A stretch of DNA of 64,000 nucleotides, from positions 372,001-436,000 of the forward strand of contig CAVUYZ010000002.1 of NCBI GenBank assembly GCA_963745865.1. Reading direction: 5' to 3'. This document shows positions 56,595 through 64,000 of this stretch, piece after piece; positions within the stretch are counted from its first letter, which is position 1; each line of letters starts with the position of its first letter. The notes beneath the pieces were generated by a model. That model did no database searches. It was given only the letters and a program-made list of their open reading frames with translations, and was not told where the DNA came from. The position numbers and the translations under genes are program-made. This stretch comes from JAHEDH01 sp963745865. Its GTDB lineage: Bacteria > Actinomycetota > Acidimicrobiia > Spongiisociales > ZC4RG35.

Positions 56595-57748
56595 TGCCTG
56601 TTCGTCAGTCGAGTCCACTCCTGTGCCCAGGAGCCGGACGGGGGAGTGGACATGGTCAGGGCGCCGGCGCGTTGCAGCGCATGCTCTGCCGTCGCGCTGG
56701 ATCCGGTCGCAGCCATGACGATCGTGGTCCGGTAGTCGCGTGACAGGAGACGATGCACCTCGAGCAACTCGTGATCGGCGACGCCGGTCACGAGGACGAG
56801 GGCGCCGCCACGCCCGGTCTGCCGTATCCGGCTCGCCACCGTCCGCAGGTCGAGTCGATCCTCCGTGCCGACGATCGCCAGGCGTTCCATCACCGCTGCG
56901 TACGAGTTCACACTGATCGTCGACGAACCGCCTGCCCACAGGTCGGCATCGAATCCCGAACGGGAGAGATGCCTGACCACGGATGCGGCTCCCTTGACCG
57001 CCTTCTCGAAGTGGAGCGGCGACTCGTAGGACGAGAGGCGTAGGTCGAACAGGACCAGCGCTCTGGACTGCCAGGGCGTCTCCAACTGCTTGATCATCAG
57101 CGTGTCGGTCCGAGCGGATGACGGCCAATGCACGAAACGCAGATCGTCGCCGCGTTGGTACTCGCGGAGCGTGAAGAAGTCCTCACCGCCGTTCTGGGAG
57201 AACTCAGGCCGGGATGCCTGCATGGCGGGATCTCTTCCTCGAGTGATCGGGAATCCAGTGAGATCTTCGACCTCTGGGTAGACGACCAAGCGATCGACGC
57301 TGTCGACGGTCTGTTGCGTGAACGAGATGCCGAGTGGATCGGTGACCGTGACCGTCGCAGGGCCGACCCGATACACGCCTCGCGGCCGACATACGATCCG
57401 ATAGCCGGCGTCGCCGGTTGCCTTTCCGGGGAGCTTTCCGATCTGAAACGTGGCCGATCCCAGCGCCCCGACGTCGTCGGTCATCTCGGCGGAGGCGAGC
57501 ACTCGACGGCGCTGATTCGTGATCCGGCTCTCGACGGCCGCCTCGTCGCCTTCATGGACATGGGTCGGTGACAAGTGGCGGATGATGTCGACATCGGGCG
57601 CGCCGAGCCGTGTCTGGACGAGTGCGAAGACGATCCCGACGGCGATCACGGCCGATCCCGCCAGGAACTCGATTTCACCGAGTGTGACCCACAACAGCGC
57701 GAGGGCGGCGGCCATGCCGATCGCCGTCCACCCGCGCTGGGTGATCAT
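56570..57748 (-). CDS. DUF58 / vWA-like membrane protein
   Basis: 392 residues. Two N-terminal membrane helices (IGMAAALALLWVTLGEIEFL and SAVIAVGIVFALVQTRL) are followed by the DUF58 core REYQRGDDLRFVHWPSSART and a degenerate von Willebrand A domain (ALVLFDLRLSSYESPLHFEK). The family partners MoxR ATPases. It overlaps both the MoxR stop (57745-57748) and the transglutaminase start, so translation is coupled through the three genes. Confidence 0.9.
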   Translation of the reverse strand: MITQRGWTAIGMAAALALLWVTLGEIEFLAGSAVIAVGIVFALVQTRLGAPDVDIIRHLSPTHVHEGDEAAVESRITNQRRRVLASAEMTDDVGALGSATFQIGKLPGKATGDAGYRIVCRPRGVYRVGPATVTVTDPLGISFTQQTVDSVDRLVVYPEVEDLTGFPITRGRDPAMQASRPEFSQNGGEDFFTLREYQRGDDLRFVHWPSSARTDTLMIKQLETPWQSRALVLFDLRLSSYESPLHFEKAVKGAASVVRHLSRSGFDADLWAGGSSTISVNSYAAVMERLAIVGTEDRLDLRTVASRIRQTGRGGALVLVTGVADHELLEVHRLLSRDYRTTIVMAATGSSATAEHALQRAGALTMSTPPSGSWAQEWTRLTNRQWQTSSAG

Positions 57749-58725
57749 CTACTGGCGATCCGGGTGGACGCCGGCACCGAGAGGGACCGCATGACCGAGT
57801 CGATGGCAGACGTGACGCTCGTGCCCCGCATCTGGGCTTCGGGCCTCAGCGCCATCCGATGCTCGAGCACCGGATGAGCGAGGGCCTTGATGTCGTCCGG
57901 CGTCACGTACTCGCGACTGTCCGCAGCTGCCATCACCCTCGCCACCCGCTGGAGGAAGAGCGCCGAGCGCGGCGAGGCGCCCAGCAGGATCTCGTCGTGG
58001 CTGCGGGTGGCTTCGATGAGATCGATGACATATTCCTTCACCGGCTCGGAGACATGCACGCCTCGGGCCAGCTCGATCAGTTCGACGACCTCGTCGGCGG
58101 TGATCACCGGCTCGAGGTCCAGGAAGGTCGAGCGGATTCCGTGCGTGTCGAGGATCTCGAGTCCCTTTTCGCGTGAGGGATATCCGATCTTTACCCGCAT
58201 CATGAACCGGTCGAGCTGTGCCTCGGGGAGCGGATACGTCCCTTCGTGCTCGAGCGGGTTCTGCGTGGCGACGACGATGAATGGCGGGCTCAGGACGCGG
58301 GTGACGCCGTCGCTGGTGACCTGGCGCTCCTCCATCGCTTCGAGGAGTGCGGCCTGGGTCTTGGGGCTGGCCCGGTTGATCTCGTCGCCGACGACGACAT
58401 TCGCAAAGATTGCGCCCTCTTTGAAGACGAATTCGGATGACTGGCGATCCCAGATCGACACGCCGGTCACATCGGACGGGAGGAGATCGGGTGTGAACTG
58501 AATGCGGGTGAAGGTGCAGTCGATCGATCGGGCGAGAGACTTCGCCATGAGCGTCTTTCCGACTCCGGGGACGTCCTCGATCAGCACATGCCCTTCGGCC
58601 AGGAGGCACATCAGCACGAGCTCCACGGCTTCCCGCTTTCCCTGGATGACGGTCTCCACATTTGACGCGACGGCATCGAAACGGGACGCGAAATGCTCGA
58701 TCTGCTCGGTCGTGGCCGTGTTCAT
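57745..58725 (-). CDS. MoxR-family AAA+ ATPase
   Basis: 326 residues from ATG 58723-58725 with GAGGGCAG upstream. Walker A is LIEDVPGVGKTLMAKSLARS, Walker B VVVGDEINRASPKTQAALLE, sensor 1 VVATQNPLEHEGTYPLPEAQ, and sensor 2 lies in LGASPRSALFLQRVARVMA. MoxR ATPases are chaperones for maturing complexes with the neighbouring DUF58/vWA protein. First gene of the operon. Confidence 0.93.
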   Translation of the reverse strand: MNTATTEQIEHFASRFDAVASNVETVIQGKREAVELVLMCLLAEGHVLIEDVPGVGKTLMAKSLARSIDCTFTRIQFTPDLLPSDVTGVSIWDRQSSEFVFKEGAIFANVVVGDEINRASPKTQAALLEAMEERQVTSDGVTRVLSPPFIVVATQNPLEHEGTYPLPEAQLDRFMMRVKIGYPSREKGLEILDTHGIRSTFLDLEPVITADEVVELIELARGVHVSEPVKEYVIDLIEATRSHDEILLGASPRSALFLQRVARVMAAADSREYVTPDDIKALAHPVLEHRMALRPEAQMRGTSVTSAIDSVMRSLSVPASTRIASR

Positions 58726-58983
58726 GTGGCTGCCCTCGTGCTGGATTGCGGCGATACTACCCCTAGCCAATAGATGTCCGATGGGTACCCTGTATGTCGG
58801 AGGCGTCGTTGCGGCGCCGAGTTTGGCTGCCGCAACTCGAAGGAAGTGGGTGGACGTGTGGCTGGGAGAACGATCGTGCTCGTGCTGGAATTGGCGCGGA
58901 CCGCAATCTCCCATGTGAGACGGGGATGGTGGCGGTCCGGAAACAGACTGCCGCGACTGTCGAGCGCTCATGTGAGATGGAGA

Positions 58984-59094
58984 ATGGAAACGGCCTACGG
59001 GGCACCCGAGGCACAGCCGAATGTCTCAGACGTCATCGACTTCGTCGCCTGGCGGAGAAGACAGCGACTGGCACGGGCATCGACGTGGCGGTGA
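58984..59094 (+). CDS. 36-residue ORF coupled to the next gene
   Basis: METAYGAPEAQPNVSDVIDF begins a 36-codon frame ending VAWRRRQRLARASTWR. Its stop overlaps the next ATG as TGATG, as in several sure operons here. The composition looks protein-like, but no family is recognised and no good ribosome site precedes it. The frame is open further upstream to 58774, so the real start may be earlier. Of the moxR-to-59094 gap, the rest (58726-58983) shows nothing else I can assign. Confidence 0.35.
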   Translation: METAYGAPEAQPNVSDVIDFVAWRRRQRLARASTWR

Positions 59095-59720
59095 TGACTG
59101 GATTGGAAGACAGGCTGAGGAAGGTCGCCGGTGTCACCGAGATCATCGTCGAGCTCGGGGACGAGGGTCCTCGGGGTATCCGAGTACGGTTGACCGAGGG
59201 CGCACAGGAAGGTGACGTGCTCGAAGAGATCAGGCGAATTCTCGTCGCGTACGGTCTCAAGGCGACTGGACGTCGCGGGCACAACGCATCGTCGATCCCA
59301 TCGCTCGAGTTGGGTGCGGACTCGAGTTCTAGCGAACCGGAGTCATCCGTTCATGCGGTGGTGCGGCCTCCCGACGAGCCCGGCAGAACCCACCAACCAC
59401 GACCGACGGCGGTCATCGCGCCGATCAACGGACGGCTGGTAGCCAAGCTGACCGACGGGTATCGCACCGTCGAAGCAACCGCCGAGGCGACCCCACTCGG
59501 CGCATCCGAAGCGATGATCCGGGCGTTGGCGGAGTGGCGAGGATCGAGGATTCCGAGCCGGATCGCCGTGGATCGACTCGACATCGACGATGCGGACGTC
59601 GTCGTCCTGGTCGCCCGCCGCGATGACACGGTCGTGTCCGCAGCGAGCGTCGTGTCGGACGATCTGGCCGGCGCGCTCGCCGACGCGGCCTCTTCGATAC
59701 TGGATCTCCTCGACGACTGA
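59094..59720 (+). CDS. Unknown two-part protein next to HNH gene
   Basis: About 208 residues from ATG 59094. The first 60 residues (MTGLEDRLRKVAGVTEIIVE, GIRVRLTEGAQEGDVLEEIR) look like a small ACT-like alpha/beta fold. A Pro/Ser/Glu-rich linker follows, then a second repeat-like domain (AKLTDGYRTVEATAEATPLG; DADVVVLVARRDDTVVSAAS). I recognise no family. It is divergent from moxR and 74 bases upstream of the HNH gene. An in-frame upstream extension to 58794 exists but looks non-coding. Confidence 0.6.
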   Translation: MTGLEDRLRKVAGVTEIIVELGDEGPRGIRVRLTEGAQEGDVLEEIRRILVAYGLKATGRRGHNASSIPSLELGADSSSSEPESSVHAVVRPPDEPGRTHQPRPTAVIAPINGRLVAKLTDGYRTVEATAEATPLGASEAMIRALAEWRGSRIPSRIAVDRLDIDDADVVVLVARRDDTVVSAASVVSDDLAGALADAASSILDLLDD

Positions 59721-59794
59721 CCTACCAGGCCAAAACCCTCGAAACCGCCTCGAACCCGGTGACGGGCTGGGTAATCTCGTTCGCGGAGGATCGA

Positions 59795-60292
59795 GTGTCT
59801 GGTGCCCTGATCTTGAATGCGACGTACGAACCGCTGACGGTGGTCAGCAATCGCCGCGCCGTCGTGCTCGTGATTCACGGCAAGGCTGTCGTGCTGGAGC
59901 GTCGCGACGAGGAGTGGGCGTCGGAGGCTCGCACCTTCCCGGTTCCCTCCGTGATCAAGCTGACGTCGTTCGTGCGTGTCCCGTACCAGCGGTCGGTTCC
60001 GGTCACCCGTCGGGCGGTGTTCGGACGCGACGATCACATGTGCCAGTACTGCCGGGGGCCCGCCGAGAGCATCGATCATGTGATCCCACGATCGCGTGGC
60101 GGCAAGCACACCTGGGACAACGTGGTGGCGGCATGTCGCCGATGCAACGTTCGCAAAGGGAGCCGCCTGCCGTCAGAGGCGAATCTCACGCTGCTGAAAC
60201 GTCCCGGACCGCCCCATCGCTACGGCTGGATCTATGCCAGCGCCGGGTTTCGACTCGATCCCGTGTGGGACCGATACCTCCTCGCGGGGTGA
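59795..60292 (+). CDS. HNH endonuclease-family protein
   Basis: 165 residues from GTG 59795 with GGAGGA at 59785-59790. The N-terminal domain reads ALILNATYEPLTVVSNRRAV and VLVIHGKAVVLERRDEEW, typical of the large actinobacterial HNH family. The HNH motif has a zinc pair (DHMCQYCRGPAESIDHVIPR) and SRGGKHTWDNVVAACRRCNV with its second CxxC. Family members are widespread single-copy chromosomal genes of unclear role; a restriction or repair function is not shown. Confidence 0.88.
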   Translation: MSGALILNATYEPLTVVSNRRAVVLVIHGKAVVLERRDEEWASEARTFPVPSVIKLTSFVRVPYQRSVPVTRRAVFGRDDHMCQYCRGPAESIDHVIPRSRGGKHTWDNVVAACRRCNVRKGSRLPSEANLTLLKRPGPPHRYGWIYASAGFRLDPVWDRYLLAG

Positions 60293-60366
60293 TCGGGTCG
60301 CACCGCTCGAGCCGGATCGGTCGCCAACCGTGGGCCCCTGGCACGGTATGTCTGCTCTGCAACCCT

Positions 60367-60402
60367 GGGTTGTGACGGTGCGAGGGGTTGTGATGGTGCG
60401 AT
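60367..60402. repeat. 18-bp tandem repeat at the start of the AtuA-like gene
   Basis: GGGTTGTGACGGTGCGAG (60367-60384) and GGGTTGTGATGGTGCGAT (60385-60402) differ at two bases. The second copy ends inside the ATG at 60401. No ribosome site is visible, so the repeats may be regulatory or simply a duplication. Confidence 0.55.
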
Positions 60403-62191
60403 GAGGGCGCCGATCCGGATTGCCAATTGCTCGGGGTTCTATGGGGATCGGCTGTCGGCGGCCTCCGAGATGGTCGAGGGCGGTCCGATCGACGTGCTCA
60501 CCGGCGACTGGCTGGCCGAACTGACGATGCTCATCCTCGCCCGGGCTCGAATGAGGCGCCCCGGCTCCGGATACGCCCGCACCTTCGTGACGCAGATGGA
60601 GCAGGTGATGGGAACCTGTCTGGATCGCGGGATCAAGATCGTGTCGAACGCCGGTGGCCTCGATCCTGCCGGCTGCGCCGAGGCGGTTGCTGCGGTCGCC
60701 GATCGCCTCGGCCTCGCCGTGTCCATTGCGTTCGTCGATGGCGACGACCTGATGCCCCGCCTGAGCGAGATCCTCGCCGATGGGTCGCTGGCACCGTTCG
60801 GTGACGATCCGGGGTTGAGCGATCCCGAGACATATCTGACGGCCAATGCCTACCTGGGATGCTGGGGCATCGTCGAGGCCCTCGAGCGAGGCGCCGACAT
60901 CGTGATCACCGGCCGGGTCACCGACGCCGCCGTCGCCTGCGGACCGGCGGCATGGCATCACCGATGGCGTCGCGACGACTGGGATCCGTTGGCCGGTGCG
61001 GTGGTCGCCGGCCATGTGATCGAATGCTCTGCGCAGGCGACCGGTGGCAACTACTCGTTCTTCACCGAGATCCCGGGTTTCGCCGACCCCGAAGGCGGTG
61101 CCCGTCTGGGGTATCCCTGGGCGGAGGTCGCCGCTGACGGCTCGGCTGTCATCGGCAAGCACGACGGAACCGGCGGATTGGTGTCGGTGGGAACCGTGAC
61201 GTCGCAGCTGCTCTACGAGATCGGCGGCCCGTCCTACCTGGGGCCGGATGTCACCGCCCGATTCGACACGATCCAGTTGGAACAGGTGGAGCCGGATCGA
61301 GTGCGGATCTCAGGGGTGCGGGGCGTGCCGCCGCCCCGCACGCTCAAGGTCGGCATCAGTGAGCTGCGCGGCTTCCGGAATTCGTTCGAAGTGGCCCTGA
61401 CCGGCCTCGACATCGACGAGAAGGCCGCGTTCGCCCAGGCCGCGTTCTGGGCGCAGTGTCCAACGCCGCCGGAGGGCTTCGCCTCGGTCGACTCCCAGGT
61501 GCTCCGGACCGATCGAGCGGATCCGGAATCGAACGAACAGGCGACGGCGGTCTGGAGGTTGACGGTCAAGGACCCGGATGTGGACACGGTCGGCAGAGCG
61601 TTCTCGAATGCGATGGTCGAGACTGCGCTGGCCTCGATCCCGGGCATGTACGCAGTCAGCGGGGGGCCGTCGGCAGGCGAGCCGTACGGGGTGTTCCGAC
61701 CGGCGTTGATCGATGCCGGGTTGGTGTCGCAGACCGTCCATCTGTCAGATGGGACCGAGGTCGAAGTGGGTTCGATCGCCCCGGCCGCCGATGTCGAGAT
61801 CACGCCGAGCTCGCCTGCCGTGGCACCCGTCCCGAGTGGTGAGACAGTCGAGGCTCCACTGGGTCGGGTGATGGGAGCACGGTCGGGGGACAAGGGCGGC
61901 GACGCCAACCTCGGGGTGTTCGTAAGGACCGATATCGCATGGGCGTGGCTCGATTCCTTCCTCGACACGGCCCGTCTGAAGATGTTGCTGCCGGAGACAT
62001 CGGAGTTGGCGGTGGACCGGCATGCGCTGCCGAATCTCCGGGCGATCAACTTCGTGGTCACCGGTCTCCTCGGAGAGGGGGTGGCGGCGTCGACGCGGCG
62101 CGATCCGCAGGCCAAGAGCCTCGGGGAGTGGTTGCGGGCCAGGGTCGTCGCCATCCCGGTTGCGGTCCTCGACGCCGAGAACGATCGCTGA
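60401..62191 (+). CDS. AtuA-family protein: DUF1446 domain plus C-terminal AtuA-like domain
   Basis: 596 residues. The DUF1446 part (about 1-450) starts IRIANCSGFYGDRLSAASEM and has LTGDWLAELTMLILARAR, IVSNAGGLDPAGCAEAV, VITGRVTDAAVACGPAAW and GHVIECSAQATGGNYSFF. The C-terminal domain (about 480-590) has LGRVMGARSGDKGGDANLGV and LPNLRAINFVVTGLLGEG. In Pseudomonas the family takes part in acyclic terpene (citronellol/geraniol) degradation, but close relatives occur in many bacteria without that pathway. No other atu genes are in the window. Starts at ATG 60401. Confidence 0.88.
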   Translation: MRAPIRIANCSGFYGDRLSAASEMVEGGPIDVLTGDWLAELTMLILARARMRRPGSGYARTFVTQMEQVMGTCLDRGIKIVSNAGGLDPAGCAEAVAAVADRLGLAVSIAFVDGDDLMPRLSEILADGSLAPFGDDPGLSDPETYLTANAYLGCWGIVEALERGADIVITGRVTDAAVACGPAAWHHRWRRDDWDPLAGAVVAGHVIECSAQATGGNYSFFTEIPGFADPEGGARLGYPWAEVAADGSAVIGKHDGTGGLVSVGTVTSQLLYEIGGPSYLGPDVTARFDTIQLEQVEPDRVRISGVRGVPPPRTLKVGISELRGFRNSFEVALTGLDIDEKAAFAQAAFWAQCPTPPEGFASVDSQVLRTDRADPESNEQATAVWRLTVKDPDVDTVGRAFSNAMVETALASIPGMYAVSGGPSAGEPYGVFRPALIDAGLVSQTVHLSDGTEVEVGSIAPAADVEITPSSPAVAPVPSGETVEAPLGRVMGARSGDKGGDANLGVFVRTDIAWAWLDSFLDTARLKMLLPETSELAVDRHALPNLRAINFVVTGLLGEGVAASTRRDPQAKSLGEWLRARVVAIPVAVLDAENDR

Positions 62192-62209
62192 GCGGCAACC
62201 GGGATTGCG

Positions 62210-63020
62210 TCAGAGCACCAACGCCGCAACCCCGAACGGAAGCAGGGCAAGCAGGGCGAGCCAGCGAGGTCGCTGCTGCGTGGCACCGTGGGGGTCCCAG
62301 GTGTACAGCGCTCGGGCGAGCAGCGCCGAGCACACGCCACCGACCAGCAGCACCACGAGGGCGGCGACCGGATCGATCAGCGTGTCGGTGTCGAAGCCGA
62401 TTCCGCCAAACGCAGCCATGGCATAGGTCGACGGCAGGAGCTTTGCCGTCGGGAGCACCGACGCCGGCAGCAGCGACACGTCGATCATCACGCCGCCGAT
62501 GAGCATCGACGGGAGGAACACAAGCTGTGACCACAGCACCGTGGCGCGGCTGTTCGCCGACACGACTCCGATGAGTGCGGCAATGGCACCGAATGTTGCG
62601 GTCGTGATCAGCAGCGTCGTACCGAAGCCGAGCCAGTTCGTCGGGATCGTGGCGCCGAACAGAGGCCCAGCCGTCACGGCGATGGCGGACGAGGCGATGG
62701 AGATGTGCACGCAGGCAGCCAGGAGGGGGATCGCCAGGATGGAGTCGGCTCCGACGCCGTTCACCGTGAAGCTGCGATGGATTCCGGCGTCGCGGGCTTC
62801 CACGAGCTGTGACGGGAATCCGAGGATGGTCCCGGCCATGACCGTCACGACCACGAGCGCCGGGATGAGGCTCTTCTGCGAAATCCGGGTTGATCTCGAC
62901 CATCACGAGCCCCATCAGGAGATAGAAGCCGAGGGGGAACAGGTAGAACAGCAGCATCGCGGCCGGGTTGCGGAGACCCGTCCTGAACTCGAAGCCGAAG
63001 TGGATGGCGAACGGCTTCAT
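62210..63020 (-). CDS. ABC-2 type exporter permease (one frameshift)
   Basis: About 270 residues with six membrane helices. It opens MKPFAIHFGFEFRTGLRNPA, MLLFYLFPLGFYLLMGLVM. After a frame change near 62880 it continues GFPSQLVEARDAGIHRSFTV, NSRATVLWSQLVFLPSMLIG (the ABC-2 signature region) and DPVAALVVLLVGGVCSALLA. Its start overlaps the ATPase stop by ATGA, so the pair forms one transporter. The substrate is unknown; drug or lipid export is typical. Confidence 0.85.
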
Positions 63021-63961
63021 GGGCCCGACTCCGTCAGTTCTAGGAAACGCTCCTCGAGTGAGGGCCGCTCGACTCGCAGATCGATCAGCGGGTCGTGACT
63101 CGACGTCACGTGCTCGAGAATCGAGGAGACGAGCACGGCCGGCTCGTCGGTGAAGGCGATCACGTAGCCCTCATCGAGCGTTGCTTCGATGCCAGGCAGC
63201 GTGCGGATCGCGTCGACGACGGTCATCCGTTCGGTGCGAACCGATACCTTGGTCAGTCCATCTCCGGTTCCGGTGAGCTCCCGAGGGCTCCCGGTGGCGA
63301 CGATGCGCCCGCGGAGGAGGATTGCCACCCGGTCGGCGAGCTTCTCGGCTTCGGCCATGTCGTGGGTGGCCAGGACGACGGTGTGCCCGTCCCGGCTCAG
63401 CTCCACGATCGCTCCGTGGAGGTCGGTCCGGGACGCGACGTCGAGACCCGCCGTCGGTTCGTCGAGGATCACCACCGGAGGATCGTGTGCGACGGCCAGG
63501 GCCAGGCTGAGACGCCGCTGGAGGCCGGTCGACAGATTCTCGTACCGAACATCGCGACGGTCGGCGAGCCCGAACCGGTCCAGTAGGTCTGGACGGGGTG
63601 TCACCCCGTGATATGCCGCGAAGAATCGCATCGCCTCGAGGGGGGTCATCGTTGGGGGGAGCCCGGCAGCCTGGAGCTGGACTCCGATGAGAGAGGCGAC
63701 ACGTCCTGGATCCCGTCCGGGGTCGGCCCCGCACACCGAGATACTCCCTGCCGTGGCGGTGCGGAGGCCCTCGACGCACTCGAGGGTGGTCGTCTTTCCC
63801 GATCCGTTGGGCCCCAACAGGCCGAAGACCTCTCCGGCAGCGACCTCGAAGGAGATGGCGTCGACGGCCAGCACGTCGCCGTATCGCTTGGTGAGTTGGC
63901 GGACGCTGATGGATGTCGTTGCCGGGGGTGGCGCGCCAGGACGGGTACTCATCGGACTCAT
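63017..63961 (-). CDS. ABC-2 type exporter ATP-binding protein
   Basis: 314 residues, DrrA/CcmA-like. Walker A is GLLGPNGSGKTTTLECVEGL, Q-loop region SLIGVQLQAAGLPPTMTPLE, signature ENLSTGLQRRLSLALAVAHD (LSTGL in place of LSGGQ), Walker B VVILDEPTAGLD, H-loop VVLATHDMAEAEKLADRVAI. The C-terminal 80 residues form a regulatory extension. Start ATG 63959-63961 or 63950-63952. First gene of the pair; the last 39 bases of the window show only its upstream sequence. Confidence 0.93.
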   Translation of the reverse strand: MSPMSTRPGAPPPATTSISVRQLTKRYGDVLAVDAISFEVAAGEVFGLLGPNGSGKTTTLECVEGLRTATAGSISVCGADPGRDPGRVASLIGVQLQAAGLPPTMTPLEAMRFFAAYHGVTPRPDLLDRFGLADRRDVRYENLSTGLQRRLSLALAVAHDPPVVILDEPTAGLDVASRTDLHGAIVELSRDGHTVVLATHDMAEAEKLADRVAILLRGRIVATGSPRELTGTGDGLTKVSVRTERMTVVDAIRTLPGIEATLDEGYVIAFTDEPAVLVSSILEHVTSSHDPLIDLRVERPSLEERFLELTESGP

Positions 63962-64000
63962 CCTCGTTTCTCCGGCCCCGACCGTCCAGGGGCCAAGGTC

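Overview
This is a high-GC actinobacterial chromosome segment with dense housekeeping content. I see no rRNA, tRNA, insertion sequence, prophage or CRISPR array. Several features point to Actinomycetota, probably the Acidimicrobiia: a CDC48-like two-domain AAA ATPase, a DEDDh exonuclease fused to a GIY-YIG/UvrC-like half, an SRPBCC-ArsA gene pair, DUF3040 and DUF6328-type membrane proteins, SLH-like repeats of the 'YCPYASVTRAEMATFLVRA' kind, a TCGAAC-N4-GTTCGA LexA box, and frequent GTG/TTG starts with ATGA/TGATG stop-start overlaps. The class-level assignment is inference.

Layout. 1-1.6 kb: histidine genes hisG (cut by the window edge) and a TrpR/YerC-like regulator, divergent from hisA, with a palindromic operator candidate between them. 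1.6-8.8 kb: acyl-CoA dehydrogenase, CDC48-like ATPase, a LexA-boxed exonuclease/GIY-YIG nuclease, a TrmH-type RNA methylase, and an ECF sigma factor with a membrane partner. 8.9-13.3 kb: DUF2007 protein, flotillin plus an unknown partner, small membrane proteins and a nitroreductase. 13.3-17 kb: three-gene proton-translocating transhydrogenase operon, then a divergent USP/CBS protein. 17-22.4 kb: a hydrolase, a tricorn protease and a secreted CAP-SLH protein. 22.4-28.7 kb: the branched-chain amino acid operon ilvB-ilvN-ilvC-leuA-leuB (minus strand), headed by a ribosome-mediated attenuator. 28.8-37.8 kb: NDH-2, a small Cys protein, GNAT, QueG, glycogen phosphorylase, ilvD, a phosphoesterase and a methyltransferase. 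37.9-41.1 kb: operon SRPBCC-ArsA-62 aa-ROK-YkvA. 41.1-46.5 kb: LAL-type LuxR regulator, AlaC-like aminotransferase, a 300-bp repeat block and threonine aldolase. 46.6-50.9 kb: type II fatty acid synthesis operon fabD-fabH-fabG-acpP-fabF. 50.9-64 kb: membrane proteins, NUDIX, histidine phosphatase, DUF3040, MerR, moxR-DUF58-transglutaminase, an unknown gene, HNH nuclease, an AtuA-family protein and an ABC-2 exporter.

The clearest regulatory find is upstream of ilvB. It comprises a near-perfect promoter (TTGACT-17-CATAAT), a nearly leaderless 9-residue leader peptide MFPAILVLP, a strong hairpin starting at its stop codon, and an intrinsic terminator with a T tract. Leader translation would thereby couple branched-chain aminoacyl-tRNA supply to the whole ilv-leu operon.

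Caution: about 31 single-base frameshifts interrupt about 15 otherwise well-conserved genes, including essential ones (ilvB, ilvN, fabD, fabF). They are patchy (about 8 in the LuxR gene, 5 in tricorn) and most likely reflect sequence or assembly errors. I give such genes as single loci spanning the reading-frame segments.
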